DNA from: JAAELZ01 sp965237485
GTDB taxonomy: Bacteria; Pseudomonadota; Gammaproteobacteria; Arenicellales; Poriferihabitantaceae
Length of the DNA stretch: 64,000 nucleotides
Direction of reading: 5' to 3'
NCBI GenBank assembly: GCA_965237485.1
Contig: CBDEFQ010000005.1
Coordinates: forward strand, 42,561-106,560
In this document: positions 54,331-63,780 of the stretch, in pieces
How positions within the stretch are numbered: the first letter of the stretch is position 1
Layout: the number at the start of each line of letters is the position of its first letter
Notes under the pieces: model-generated
The model's database searches: none
Seen by the model: only the letters and a program-made list of their open reading frames with translations
What the model was told of the DNA's origin: nothing
Position numbers and translations under genes: made by a program

Positions 54331-55163
54331 ATTTTTGCTCGTAAATAGTTAACCAGCTTGCTTTTGCGGTTGTACATCATACTTTTACTAAAAACGGGTT
54401 TCTCACCCTGCGCTTTGTTTCTATATTTAGTCACTTTTGCCAAACACATCATATACTTACAAACAAAATCAATGATCTCTTTTGCTGAATATTTCTTATC
54501 TAACAAGTTGATGGGCATGGGTAAAAATAAGTTGATTTCGATCACATGAAATTCGCCGGCCAATAATGCTTCCACAGAATTCGCGCTTAAGCTTGCCCGC
54601 GAAATATTATAACGGCCTAACTGATTCACCATCTGCCATAGCTGTTGACAATTGGTTTCGCCCAACTGATCCGTAATTTCTACGAATCGGGTGTCGTCAT
54701 TATTGATGCTGTTTACGGGTTTTAGTTCCGCATCATTTAACGCCTCGGTTACGGTAAAAATAGCAAAACGCTCACGCTCTTGATGATGGCGAATTGAGAA
54801 CACCTCAAATTCTCGGCTTGCTGGAGAAGCGTCTTGAACCAAATAACGAATATTGGCATTATTCCGGCGCCCGCGAATTGCTCGAAGTGCTGGCAAATCA
54901 TCTGCACGTTGCACACCACTGGCATTTTGACCCCACTCTGGCTTTACAAACACGGGCCAACTTTTGGGCACGAACTCACTATCATCATAACGCTGGAAAA
55001 GCCGCCATTTAGCCGGAATGTTTTGATCTATATCTACTTTAGAAAAGATGCCCTCCTTCCTATCGAACTGCGCGGCATTTAATTGAAACACCTTACAGGG
55101 TTTGGTGCCTATCCTGATGCAATCTAGAATATAAGTGGCAATCATGAACAAGGTGATTTTCAC
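54327..55163 (-). CDS. Second ATP-grasp-like protein, first gene of the operon
   Basis: A 278-residue protein that reads as a divergent ATP-grasp fold: PVFVKPEWGQNASGVQRADD (about 70-89) is the nucleotide-binding lysine strand and glycine-rich loop, YLVQDASPASREFEVFSIRH the middle, and HVIEINLFLPMPINLLD (about 205-221) the metal-binding Glu-x-Asn end. The start ATG at 55163 lies 53 bases from the edge of an IS5-family element, so the native promoter may have been displaced. Pairing with a second ATP-grasp gene suggests successive ligations or a two-subunit ligase. Confidence 0.72.
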   Translation of the reverse strand: MKITLFMIATYILDCIRIGTKPCKVFQLNAAQFDRKEGIFSKVDIDQNIPAKWRLFQRYDDSEFVPKSWPVFVKPEWGQNASGVQRADDLPALRAIRGRRNNANIRYLVQDASPASREFEVFSIRHHQERERFAIFTVTEALNDAELKPVNSINNDDTRFVEITDQLGETNCQQLWQMVNQLGRYNISRASLSANSVEALLAGEFHVIEINLFLPMPINLLDKKYSAKEIIDFVCKYMMCLAKVTKYRNKAQGEKPVFSKSMMYNRKSKLVNYLRAKI

Positions 55164-55215
55164 AACGCAAAGCTTACCAATTTACGAATAAATTCTAGAC
55201 TACAGCGCCTACTTA

Positions 55216-56391
55216 GGGCTCGTCGGTTAATACAATTTCAAACAGGGTTTTCGCCGAAGTCGCTTTTAGTTTGCTCAGCAACGCGTTTTTTGTGCAATAA
55301 ACCGTCTATTAGCAGCCATTTTGCCACCAATAGACGGATCTATCCCTAGGCCGGCACCAATTCAACTCGTTCAACTCCCAATGCCATTAATCGCTTAAGG
55401 TTAAAACATAAGCCCCTGATTCCAACTTGGAACTGGACTTTAGCCAACCCTTTATAACGAACTCGCTTATTGCGATGAGCAAACACTCGCTCATATGGTG
55501 AACGAATTTTGCTAATCCAACGGTCTTTGTCTCTATTCTTGCCATGCATATTGTTCTTCTTGATTGTTGCATCATGGCAACCGTTGCGCCTGAGCGTGGT
55601 TTTGGCCGGGCTCACGCAATAACCCTTGTCCGCATAAACAGCGCCCGACTTAGGGCAAACATGCTTCAAGCCGCTTGCATCCGTTACCTCAGCCGAGGTG
55701 GCCGCTATTTTATTGATCAAGCCACTTTGCATATCCACTGATGCATGCTCTTTGTAACCATACCAATATTTGCTATTTCCCTTGCACCCAAACCGTGCTT
55801 GCTTGTCCGCCGCAACTTTATCAACTGTCTTATTGTTGAACTCCTCTAATCCCATCTTTATCGCCTTATCTCTATCATCCCAAGTGGTTAGCTTACTGAC
55901 CAACTGGCTGGCATCGACAAATGTGAATACTTCTCGTACTAAGCCCATTGAAACTAACCCGCTCCGAACACGGTCAAATAAATTCATCATACCCCTGGTT
56001 CCAATGCGTGAGCGAAAATCACCAAAGTAACTATGATCAGGAGTGCTCTGTTCCAGTCCTGAATCACAAAACCACTTAGCGGCCAGATTCTCTGATAAGT
56101 ATCGCTCCATTTCTCTATCACTTAAATCTTCCATGAACTGAAGCACCAAGGCACGTAAGCCGAACTCAACACCTCGGCCTTTAGGGCCACGGGTGGCATA
56201 TATTTTAGAGAAGGGTTTACTCAATGCACCAAAACATAATAGCTCATCGAGTTTACGGTAGGGATGTTCAGAGCTAACCAGAGAATCTAAGGTTAGGAAC
56301 AGTTGGCTTTGATGACGTTTGCTCAAAATTGCAGGCTGACTAGAATCAGCCCATATTATCTCACGTATTCTATTAATTATCCGACAAGCCC
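55216..56391 (-). mobile_element. IS5-family insertion sequence
   Basis: The element is 1176 bp, bounded by imperfect inverted repeats: gggctcgtcggttaat at the left and complement gggcttgtcggataat at the right. An actta direct repeat flanks it (55211-55215 and 56392-56396), and the right copy overlaps the stop codon of the neighbouring membrane protein gene. It carries one intact transposase gene. It separates the ATP-grasp operon from whatever was upstream of it. Confidence 0.85.
55346..56326 (-). CDS. IS5-family transposase
   Basis: A 326-residue DDE transposase. The N-terminal DUF772-type domain has GLRALVLQFMEDLSDREMER; the catalytic Asp residues are in TFVDASQLVSK and AVYADKGYCV, and the Glu region is SPYERVFAHRNKRVRYKG. 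The frame is uninterrupted. The closing hydrophobic-basic CFNLKRLMAL is typical of the family. Confidence 0.9.
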   Translation of the reverse strand: MSKRHQSQLFLTLDSLVSSEHPYRKLDELLCFGALSKPFSKIYATRGPKGRGVEFGLRALVLQFMEDLSDREMERYLSENLAAKWFCDSGLEQSTPDHSYFGDFRSRIGTRGMMNLFDRVRSGLVSMGLVREVFTFVDASQLVSKLTTWDDRDKAIKMGLEEFNNKTVDKVAADKQARFGCKGNSKYWYGYKEHASVDMQSGLINKIAATSAEVTDASGLKHVCPKSGAVYADKGYCVSPAKTTLRRNGCHDATIKKNNMHGKNRDKDRWISKIRSPYERVFAHRNKRVRYKGLAKVQFQVGIRGLCFNLKRLMALGVERVELVPA

Positions 56392-56393
56392 AC

Positions 56394-56891
56394 TTAGTAA
56401 CGATTACGCTCGGAGCTATTGATAAAGAACAGTACGATGCCTAAAACCAATATTGAAGCTGCAGCATAAAATAACGAACCGCCGTCAGACTTGCCTTCAT
56501 GCAACACCTTAATGCCGAGCGGCGTGAATAAGTGAAAGAAGACGGCGCCAGCCATCACAGCAGAGGCCATCAAACCACCTATGCGATGCATCTTTGGCCT
56601 AAACCCCTCACTCCCATTACCGCTTAACTTTCCAATCGTCCAAGCTAATATTGGGGACAGCAATACAAACGATGTGATCAGCTCAAACGAGCCGACAGCG
56701 TATGAGCCGTAATTCGAAAATAAACTGCCGACACCATCACCAAGAATGTTAGACATCCACGCGCCGATGGTACCGAATATGTGTTGTGTATCTGGGTGCA
56801 AAGTAAACTTATAAGGAATTGAAAACAAAAAGACTTTACACATCCAAACTGCGATAGCCCAACTAATTATTGCTACTAATTTCTTATTCAT
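56394..56891 (-). CDS. DoxX-like integral membrane protein, unknown function
   Basis: A 165-residue protein with four hydrophobic helices (about 6-24, 65-85, 103-123 and 138-157). The spacing and the FxxxxYKF and GSFELITSFVLL motifs resemble DoxX/DUF4383-type small membrane proteins. It ends exactly at the IS5 target duplication; the stop codon is retained. No partner gene is evident. Confidence 0.65.
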   Translation of the reverse strand: MNKKLVAIISWAIAVWMCKVFLFSIPYKFTLHPDTQHIFGTIGAWMSNILGDGVGSLFSNYGSYAVGSFELITSFVLLSPILAWTIGKLSGNGSEGFRPKMHRIGGLMASAVMAGAVFFHLFTPLGIKVLHEGKSDGGSLFYAAASILVLGIVLFFINSSERNRY

Positions 56892-57046
56892 TAGGTTTTC
56901 ATTTTAATTTAATGATCGATAACTGTAGCCTGAAAATATCACGCAAATATCACGGCTTGATAACAGGAAAAATTACAACAATAGAGTCGCTGCTATTTTA
57001 TGGCTTTAGGCACAAAAGTGCACCGATAAATGCGCTGTTGCGCCGT

Positions 57047-57550
57047 TTACAAAAGTAGTTCCAAATCGATAGGAGTATATTTTCCTGCTACATCAATCAG
57101 ACTTTGAGCCGTAAGATTACTAACCGATATAACCTCTGTGCTTACCTCACTCTTCGCAGAAATATGCGTGAGTAAACGATCAAAATCTCCATCCCCCGAT
57201 AACAGTATAACGTGGTCTACTTGCGCTGCTGCATTGATAATATCTATAGTAATACCCACATCCCAATCTCCCTTAGCGGAGCCATCTTTTCTTTGAATAA
57301 ACGGCTTTAGTTTCACCGTGAAACCAATTTGCCTCAATGCATTTTGAAACTTCATTTGTTGCTGATCGCCGCGATCAATAGCGTAGGCATTGGCGAGTAC
57401 AATTTCACGTTCTACGCTGATTCTTTGCCAAAGTTTCTTATAATTAAACTGCCTTCCAAAAACCTGTTTAACCGTATAGTAAATATTTTGCACATCCACA
57501 AATAGTGCAACGCTTGGCTTTTCTGTTTGGCCTGAATTTTGTGTGGTCAT
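57047..57550 (-). CDS. NYN-domain (LabA/DUF88-like) putative ribonuclease
   Basis: 167 residues from the ATG at 57550 (MTTQNSGQ). The NYN fold is related to PIN nucleases: the first acid is in VALFVDVQNIYY (near residue 18), then KGDWDVGITIDI and ILLSGDGDFDRLL with the other acids. A longer frame upstream is rejected because it lies inside the DUF3465 gene. It overlaps that gene by four bases (ATGA), so the two are coupled. The RNA target is unknown. Confidence 0.85.
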   Translation of the reverse strand: MTTQNSGQTEKPSVALFVDVQNIYYTVKQVFGRQFNYKKLWQRISVEREIVLANAYAIDRGDQQQMKFQNALRQIGFTVKLKPFIQRKDGSAKGDWDVGITIDIINAAAQVDHVILLSGDGDFDRLLTHISAKSEVSTEVISVSNLTAQSLIDVAGKYTPIDLELLL

Positions 57551-57987
57551 TGATATAGTTTGCCGTTGTGTTTCAACCAGCCACCAGGATGTCGCCCAGC
57601 AGGGTCGTGATGCGTCCAGTGAACAACCCCGCCCTTGCTGGTCCATTCATATTCCCCGTAAAAACTCACTGTATCCGCCTTACGTAAAACTGCTATTTTA
57701 GGTGCTAAATCAATATTGTGGGCCACTAAAACAGACAGATCATCACCCATATTTAGAATAAAACGTTGGTGCCTAGAACCATCCAAGTCGTCAGGTAGAA
57801 CCTTTTTAACTGTGCCAACCCCCTTAATTTGGATGTTAGTTAAACGTTTACTATACGCCTCATATATAGAGACCGTAGAAAGATCTGATTGTGAATTTGT
57901 ATTAGCACTATTACCCTTATATTGTTGCCAAGCCTCTAAGCCCAACACCAATATGATAACCGCTATTATGATTGCTTTACGTTTCAT
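57547..57987 (-). CDS. DUF3465 family protein
   Basis: A 146-residue protein with one N-terminal hydrophobic segment (about 5-20; signal anchor or signal peptide) and a periplasmic DUF3465 domain: GVGTVKKVLPDDLDGSRHQR, AHNIDLAPKI and the conserved GGVVHWTHHDPAGRHPGGWL near the C-terminus. Its function is unknown. Co-translation with an NYN nuclease gene is unusual, since the two products are expected in different compartments. Confidence 0.85.
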   Translation of the reverse strand: MKRKAIIIAVIILVLGLEAWQQYKGNSANTNSQSDLSTVSIYEAYSKRLTNIQIKGVGTVKKVLPDDLDGSRHQRFILNMGDDLSVLVAHNIDLAPKIAVLRKADTVSFYGEYEWTSKGGVVHWTHHDPAGRHPGGWLKHNGKLYQ

Positions 57988-58084
57988 GCCAATTTTCTAG
58001 GTGAATAACGATTTGCATGTTCCCGTGAATATTATATTCATGGAAAATTTAGAAGTTTGTATTTCTTAATACCTGTTTTGTAAC

Positions 58085-58603
58085 TCACGCTCTAGTCGAA
58101 AAAGCGTCCCAATTTTGCTTTAACCAATCAAGCTGTATATCGGTATCGGGAATTTTTACTCCACGCTGTGAAGATACCAGACTTACCGCATTTTCATCAG
58201 CGTAGCCAGCATTAGCCAGCACAGCGGCACAAAGCATCCCTGTTCTACCTATTCCTGCGCGGCAGTGGATGACTGTGCTGATACCGCTTTCTAGGTCATC
58301 ATATACCCTTTGCGACAGTGCTGAAAATGAAACTAACGAGGCAGGCAATTGCATATCTTCAATTGCATAATTCACAAAGCTCATTCCACTGCTTACCGTG
58401 AATTGAGCTTCGTCCTGCAACCCCAAAGAGGCCGCCTCAGCGGGTTCTAATAAACTGACTATTTGTTGCCCTCCCTGCACAGCGATTGAATTCATCGTAG
58501 CTCGTAGTGCGTCCGTACCACCTTCTGGTTTAGGCATCGCAGCTAAGAAGCTTTTGCCTAAGGTGTAAATTTTAAAAAACTGCATTAGCACCGGTTGAAC
58601 CAA
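58085..58603 (-). CDS. Dual-specificity/tyrosine phosphatase-like protein
   Basis: Up to 172 residues; the start may instead be the second Met (MQFFKIYTLG, residue 7). The P-loop HCRAGIGRTG (about 113-122) contains the catalytic Cys and Arg. The general acid is probably the Asp/Glu around AIEDMQLP. The substrate, whether phosphoprotein, nucleotide or inositol phosphate, is unknown. It is 22 bases downstream of the CoA-transferase gene. Confidence 0.82.
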   Translation of the reverse strand: MVQPVLMQFFKIYTLGKSFLAAMPKPEGGTDALRATMNSIAVQGGQQIVSLLEPAEAASLGLQDEAQFTVSSGMSFVNYAIEDMQLPASLVSFSALSQRVYDDLESGISTVIHCRAGIGRTGMLCAAVLANAGYADENAVSLVSSQRGVKIPDTDIQLDWLKQNWDAFSTRA

Positions 58604-58625
58604 ACGGTATCAACAAAAGCTGTAG

Positions 58626-59834
58626 TTACTCAACAATGCCATCTTCAGTCAGCGCCTTTATTTGTGACTCGTCTAAGTCCGTTAACTCAAGCAAGCATTT
58701 ATGCGAGTCTTGTCCGAGTTGAGGTGAACAGCGCTCATATACCACAGGTGTTCGTGAGAACTTTATAGGGTTGGCGACACTACTAACGGAATCACCGCTT
58801 TGATTTTTCATTGTAATTTCCGTTTCGCGGTGTTGTACTTGTGGGTCAGAAAATACTTCTTCGAGGGTATTAATAGGGCCACAAGGCACGCCCTGTTTGT
58901 TCAGGTTTTCCAACCACCACGTACTGGTTTTCTCCGTCATTAACGTTTGAATTATGGGCACCAATTCAGCCCGATTACGCACCCTATCAGCATTACCACT
59001 AAACCGCGCATCTTGGGCAAGCTCAGCTTGCTGTGCTAATTTACAAAAGGCGGCAAATTGGCTGTCATTGCCCACCGCCAAGATAATATGCCCATCTGCG
59101 GTAGCAAAGGCTTGATAAGGTACAATATTGGGGTGCGAATTGCCAAGACGCGAAGGAGATACCCCGCTGGCCAAGTAATTCATTGCTTGATTCGCTAAGG
59201 TAGCGACTTGCACATCTAGCAAACTCAAATCAATGTACTGCCCCTCTCCAGTACTTTCCCGATGCAGCAACGCCGCTTGAATTGCATTAGCGGCATACAT
59301 ACCCGTAGAAATGTCGGTTATCGCCACGCCGACTTTCATCGGTGAGCCGTCGGCTTCGCCAGTAACGCTCATCAAGCCGCCCATTGCTTGAATCATAAAA
59401 TCATAGCCTGCCCTGTCTTTGTAGGGCCCCGTCTGACCAAAGCCGGTTATCGAGCAATACACTAGGCTTGGATTCACTTTACTTAAACTTGCATAATCAA
59501 GCTCGTATTTAGCCAAGCCACCCACCTTAAAGTTCTCCAGCACCACATCCGATTTCGCGGCCAATTGGCGTACAATTTCTTGGCCTTCTGGTTTGGTAAT
59601 ATCGACCGCGATGGACTGCTTATTACGGTTCACAGAATGAAAATAAGCGGCACTAGAAGTATCACCGCTGCCATCGATGAAGGGTGGCCCCCAAGTGCGC
59701 GTATCATCACCCACGCCGGGGCGCTCTATCTTGATCACCTCTGCGCCGAAGTCAGCCAGCATCTGGCTGGCCCATGGCCCCGCAAGAATGCGGCTTAAGT
59801 CTAAAACACGGTATTTAGATAGTGGGCCTTTCAT
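58626..59834 (-). CDS. CaiB/BaiF family CoA transferase, possibly glutarate-specific
   Basis: A 402-residue class III CoA transferase. RVLDLSRILAGPWASQMLADFGAEVIKIE opens the protein, and the catalytic Asp is in GYDFMIQAMGGLMSVTG (near residue 140). It is 16 bases downstream of the glutaryl-CoA dehydrogenase gene. The same pairing in other organisms corresponds to succinyl-CoA:glutarate CoA transferase, so activation of glutarate is the best guess. Confidence 0.85.
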   Translation of the reverse strand: MKGPLSKYRVLDLSRILAGPWASQMLADFGAEVIKIERPGVGDDTRTWGPPFIDGSGDTSSAAYFHSVNRNKQSIAVDITKPEGQEIVRQLAAKSDVVLENFKVGGLAKYELDYASLSKVNPSLVYCSITGFGQTGPYKDRAGYDFMIQAMGGLMSVTGEADGSPMKVGVAITDISTGMYAANAIQAALLHRESTGEGQYIDLSLLDVQVATLANQAMNYLASGVSPSRLGNSHPNIVPYQAFATADGHIILAVGNDSQFAAFCKLAQQAELAQDARFSGNADRVRNRAELVPIIQTLMTEKTSTWWLENLNKQGVPCGPINTLEEVFSDPQVQHRETEITMKNQSGDSVSSVANPIKFSRTPVVYERCSPQLGQDSHKCLLELTDLDESQIKALTEDGIVE

Positions 59835-59850
59835 GGATACTGTGGTTAAT

Positions 59851-61026
59851 TTAGCTAAATGCCTGTATGCCAGTTTGCGCTCGGCCTAAAATGAGTGCGT
59901 GCACATCATGCGTGCCCTCGTAGGTGTTTACCGCTTCCAAATTCATTACGTGGCGGATAACGTGGTACTCGTCCGATACGCCGTTTCCACCATGCATATC
60001 CCGCGCTTCGCGCGCAATGGCCAAGGCTTTGCCTGCGTTGTTACGTTTCATTAGAGAGATCAGCTCTACCGGGCAGTTGTCCGCATCCATTAGTCGGCCC
60101 ATTTGTAAGCATGCTTGAAATCCAATACCGATTTCAGTTTGCATATCAGCTAGTTTCTTCTGCACCAACTGTGTGGCAGCTAAAGGCTTACCAAATTGCT
60201 TACGTTCTAGCGTGTAGTGCCTTGCTTGGTGCCAGCAAAATTCTGCAGCACCCATAGCGCCCCAAGCAATGCCGTAACGCGCTTTATTCAAACAGCCAAA
60301 TGGCCCCTTTAAGCCTTCAACATCGAGCAAGTTCTCTGCGGGAACAAACACCTTATCCAGCATAATCTGCCCAGTTGAGGACGCCCGCAATGAAAACTTA
60401 CCCTCGATTTTCGGCGTGCTCAAACCTTTCATAGCACGCTCTAGAATAAATCCGCGAATCACACCGTCCAACTTGCCCCAAACCACCATTACATCAGCAA
60501 TGGGTGCGTTGGTAATCCAAGTCTTGTTACCAGTGAGTTCATAACCCCCATCTACCGCAACGGCTTTAGTGCGCATATTGCCGGGGTCTGAGCCGGCATT
60601 TGGCTCTGTTAAACCAAAACAGCCTATATGTTCACCCGTGGCGAGTTTTGGCAAATATTTTATTCGCTGCTCTTCTGAACCATAAGTATAAATAGGATGC
60701 ATAACTAATGAAGATTGCACACTAAGTGCTGAACGATAACCGCTGTCCACTTGTTCTATTTCGCGTGCTATCAAACCATAGCTGGTGTAATTGATAGCTG
60801 AACAACCGTATTTCTCTGGCAAAGTACAACCGAGCAAACCCATCTCGCCCATTTCGTTCATGATCTCTCGGTCAAACACTTCATCGCGGTTGGCTTGCAA
60901 AATGCGCGGCACTAAAGAACTTTTGGCATAATCGCGCGTTGACTCAGCAATTAATCGCTCTTCATCATTGAGTTGCGCATGCAAGTTAAACGGGTCGTTC
61001 CAGTTGAAATTGGGGGTCGGAGCCAT
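59851..61026 (-). CDS. gcdH: Glutaryl-CoA dehydrogenase
   Basis: A 391-residue FAD acyl-CoA dehydrogenase that oxidises and decarboxylates glutaryl-CoA to crotonyl-CoA. CFGLTEPNAGSDPG and the WITNAP loop bind substrate and flavin; the catalytic Glu is in AVNTYEGTHDVHALILGR (about 362-379), a sequence typical of GcdH. It is followed by the CoA transferase. Glutarate could come from lysine or cadaverine, which fits the neighbouring oxidase and aminotransferase. Confidence 0.92.
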   Translation of the reverse strand: MAPTPNFNWNDPFNLHAQLNDEERLIAESTRDYAKSSLVPRILQANRDEVFDREIMNEMGEMGLLGCTLPEKYGCSAINYTSYGLIAREIEQVDSGYRSALSVQSSLVMHPIYTYGSEEQRIKYLPKLATGEHIGCFGLTEPNAGSDPGNMRTKAVAVDGGYELTGNKTWITNAPIADVMVVWGKLDGVIRGFILERAMKGLSTPKIEGKFSLRASSTGQIMLDKVFVPAENLLDVEGLKGPFGCLNKARYGIAWGAMGAAEFCWHQARHYTLERKQFGKPLAATQLVQKKLADMQTEIGIGFQACLQMGRLMDADNCPVELISLMKRNNAGKALAIAREARDMHGGNGVSDEYHVIRHVMNLEAVNTYEGTHDVHALILGRAQTGIQAFS

Positions 61027-61068
61027 GAGTAAAACCTATGAGAGATTATATAAAGGAGTTTATGTTCT

Positions 61069-62370
61069 TCAGAACCGATCGCGCAACGCGTAATAAGTCA
61101 CGCCCAGAACTAAACCCGGATAGCGTAACAAAGCGCCGCCAGGAAAAGAAGGTGTAGGCACCTTAGACATTAACTCAAAACGCTCTTGCTCGCCCGAAAG
61201 CACTTCAGCAAGCAGCTTTCCGGCTAAGGTCGCCATCGCCACACCATGCCCTGAATACCCTTGCGCGAAATAAATATTACTTTTACCTATACGTCCAAAA
61301 TGCGGCATACGGTTTAAGGTCACCGCTAGTGTACCGCCCCAAGCAAAGTCTATTGATGTACCTTTAAGCTGTGGGTAAACCTGCAGCATTGGCTTTCGGA
61401 CAAACGATGCAATGTCTTTCGGAAAGTTAGGGCTGTAGTTTTCACCGCCGCCAAACAATAGGCGTTTGTCAGCTGATAAACGATAGTAGTTGACCACAAA
61501 CCGCGAATCCGCGAAGGCGATATCTTTAGGGTTAATTTCATCGACCACTGATTGATCAAGCGGCTCTGTTGCCAAGATAAAGTTGTTGATCGGCATAATC
61601 TTGCCAGCCATGCGCTTTTCCAAAGTACCGAGATATCCATTACAAGCTATAATTACATTTTTAGCCTTAACTACGTTCTTATTGGTCTTAACTTCGTTTA
61701 TTACGCCGTCAACGTATGATTCAACGGGAGATAGTTCAAAGATACGTGCACCCGCGTTAGTCGCTGCGTCTGCCAACCCTAAAGCATAATTCAGAGGGTG
61801 TAAATGTGAAGCTCCCATATCTAAAGTGCCGCCGAAATAGCTTTTTGACCCCACCAAATCACGCATTTGCTGGCGATCTAAGTAGCTAATCTGATCATAG
61901 TCGTAGCGTTCATTAAGGATCTCTACTTCTTCCTTACTGTCAGCATCATACTTTTCGCGGTGATTCGGGTGCGCTACGCCGTATTTTAAGTCACAGTTAA
62001 TGCCATGTTTGGCAATAAGAGAACGGGCGGTATTTTTTGCTTCCTCTGCCAAATCCCACAGTTTACGCGCATCAGGCACGCCCATCATTTTTTCGAGCTC
62101 TGGTTGTTCCTTACGTTGTCCAGAACCTAATTGCCCGCCGTTACGTCCAGAAGCACCCCAGGCTACACAGTGAGCCTCTAAAACGACTACGTCATAACCT
62201 CGCTCACTTAGGTGTAAAGCACTGGATAAACCAGTAAATCCAGCCCCTATAATGCAAACATCACAGCTTAATGATTCACTTAAAGAATCATACTTATTAG
62301 TTTGATTTTTAGTATTAAAGTAGTATGAATCTAGGTAAGTTTTAGACTGTTGAGTAATGTGTGAACTCAT
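61069..62370 (-). CDS. puuB: FAD-dependent gamma-glutamylputrescine-oxidase-like protein
   Basis: A 433-residue DAO-family flavoprotein. The FAD dinucleotide motif is VCIIGAGFTGLSSALHLSER (about 39-58), followed by GASGRNGGQLGSGQR, typical of PuuB and related oxidases. The C-terminal FAQGYSGHGVAMATLAGK closes the FAD site. It is 12 bases downstream of the aminotransferase and 42 bases upstream of gcdH. It probably oxidises a gamma-glutamylated diamine made by the synthetase at 46055. Confidence 0.87.
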   Translation of the reverse strand: MSSHITQQSKTYLDSYYFNTKNQTNKYDSLSESLSCDVCIIGAGFTGLSSALHLSERGYDVVVLEAHCVAWGASGRNGGQLGSGQRKEQPELEKMMGVPDARKLWDLAEEAKNTARSLIAKHGINCDLKYGVAHPNHREKYDADSKEEVEILNERYDYDQISYLDRQQMRDLVGSKSYFGGTLDMGASHLHPLNYALGLADAATNAGARIFELSPVESYVDGVINEVKTNKNVVKAKNVIIACNGYLGTLEKRMAGKIMPINNFILATEPLDQSVVDEINPKDIAFADSRFVVNYYRLSADKRLLFGGGENYSPNFPKDIASFVRKPMLQVYPQLKGTSIDFAWGGTLAVTLNRMPHFGRIGKSNIYFAQGYSGHGVAMATLAGKLLAEVLSGEQERFELMSKVPTPSFPGGALLRYPGLVLGVTYYALRDRF

Positions 62371-62382
62371 CAGTTAGTGCTG

Positions 62383-63765
62383 TTAGGCAGCTAACGATTT
62401 TTGAGTCAAATCAAGTGCCTTCCAAGCTCTTTCCATTAATGCATCAATGTCCGCTTCTTGCATTACTAAAGGTGGAGAAATAATCATGATGTCGCCTACT
62501 GCGCGCATCACCAACTTTTCGCTAAAACAATGTACGCGGCATGTCATCCCCGCTTCTTGCTTACTATCAAAACGCGTAAAGCTGTTTTTATCCTTCACCA
62601 ATTCAAGCGCGCCTAGCATACCTAGACCACGCGCTTGACCAACCAAAGGGTGGTCAGCCAATTCAGCCCAACGTTTTTGTAAATACGGCGCGGTTTTGTT
62701 TTTGACTATTTCAACGATATTGGTGCGCTGCATTAATTTTATATTCGCAACCGCAACCGCCGCACAAACTGGGTGCCCAGAGTAAGTATAGCCATGCTGA
62801 AACTCACCACCTTTATCTACCAACATATCCACCATGTGATCTGAAACCATCACTCCGCCAATCGGCAAGTAACCTGAGGATAAGCCTTTTGCAATCGGCA
62901 TCAAATCGGGTTCTAGATCATAGTAATCAGAACCAAACCATTCGCCGATACGGCCGAAGCCACAAATCACTTCATCCGCAATAAACAAAATTCCATAATG
63001 CTTGCAAATGCGTTTAATCTCTGGCCAGTAGTTATCTGGCGGTATGATCACGCCACCCGCGCCTTGAATCGGCTCTGCGATAAACGCCGCAACGCGGTTT
63101 ACACCAATTGTCTCGATTCGCTCAATCAGTGCTTGCGTGGCGCGCTTGCCTACTTCTCCGGGTGAAACTTCTTCCCCTGCTTCTACGCAGGCTAAATACC
63201 AATAAGGTTGGTCGATATGTTCTACATCTGGAATAACCGTGCCTTGGTCATGCATCGCCGCCATGCCGCCTAAACTACCGGCACCAATGGTGCTGCCATG
63301 GTATGCGTTTGTACGACTGATGATCACATTTTTCTCTGGCTTACCTTGCACTGCCCAATAACGTCGCACTAGTTTGATGACTGTATCATTGGCTTCTGAG
63401 CCTGAACCCGTAAAAAAAGTGTGATTTAAGTTCTTCGGAGCGACTTGCGCCAGCAGCGCACTCAATTCTGCAACTGGAGGATGTGCGGTTTTAAAAAATG
63501 CATTGTAATACGGTAGCTGCTGCATCTGTTGCTTGGCTACTTCCGCAAGCTCATCATTACCATAACCCATATTCACACACCATAAACCCGACATGGCGTC
63601 TAACATTTGATTGCCATCACTATCGGTTAAATAAACGCCCTTAGCGGATTCAATAATAAGCGCTCCTTCTTCTTTGATGTCCTTCATATTGGTAAACGGC
63701 TGCAGGTGGTGGTCAGCGTTTAGCTCTTGCCAGTTTTGGTTTGCATTACTGTCGTCTGACATCAT
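62383..63765 (-). CDS. spuC: Class III aminotransferase, probable putrescine-pyruvate aminotransferase
   Basis: A 460-residue PLP enzyme. FIADEVICGFGRIGEWFGSD holds the pyridine-nitrogen Asp and LMPIAKGLSSGYLPIGG the PLP lysine (near residue 288). The N-terminal HHLQPFTNMKDIKEEGALII and SGLWCVNMGYGN match SpuC-type polyamine or omega-amino acid aminotransferases. It lies directly after the broken synthetase and before the oxidase. It is the intact paralogue of the ruined gene at 44553-45102. Confidence 0.88.
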   Translation of the reverse strand: MMSDDSNANQNWQELNADHHLQPFTNMKDIKEEGALIIESAKGVYLTDSDGNQMLDAMSGLWCVNMGYGNDELAEVAKQQMQQLPYYNAFFKTAHPPVAELSALLAQVAPKNLNHTFFTGSGSEANDTVIKLVRRYWAVQGKPEKNVIISRTNAYHGSTIGAGSLGGMAAMHDQGTVIPDVEHIDQPYWYLACVEAGEEVSPGEVGKRATQALIERIETIGVNRVAAFIAEPIQGAGGVIIPPDNYWPEIKRICKHYGILFIADEVICGFGRIGEWFGSDYYDLEPDLMPIAKGLSSGYLPIGGVMVSDHMVDMLVDKGGEFQHGYTYSGHPVCAAVAVANIKLMQRTNIVEIVKNKTAPYLQKRWAELADHPLVGQARGLGMLGALELVKDKNSFTRFDSKQEAGMTCRVHCFSEKLVMRAVGDIMIISPPLVMQEADIDALMERAWKALDLTQKSLAA

Positions 63766-63780
63766 GGTGTTATTTCCAAA

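Noticed and set aside
54794..55082. Overlapping plus-strand frames opposite the first ATP-grasp gene
   Set aside because: They are antisense to a gene with recognisable ATP-grasp motifs, and their products show no protein-like features.
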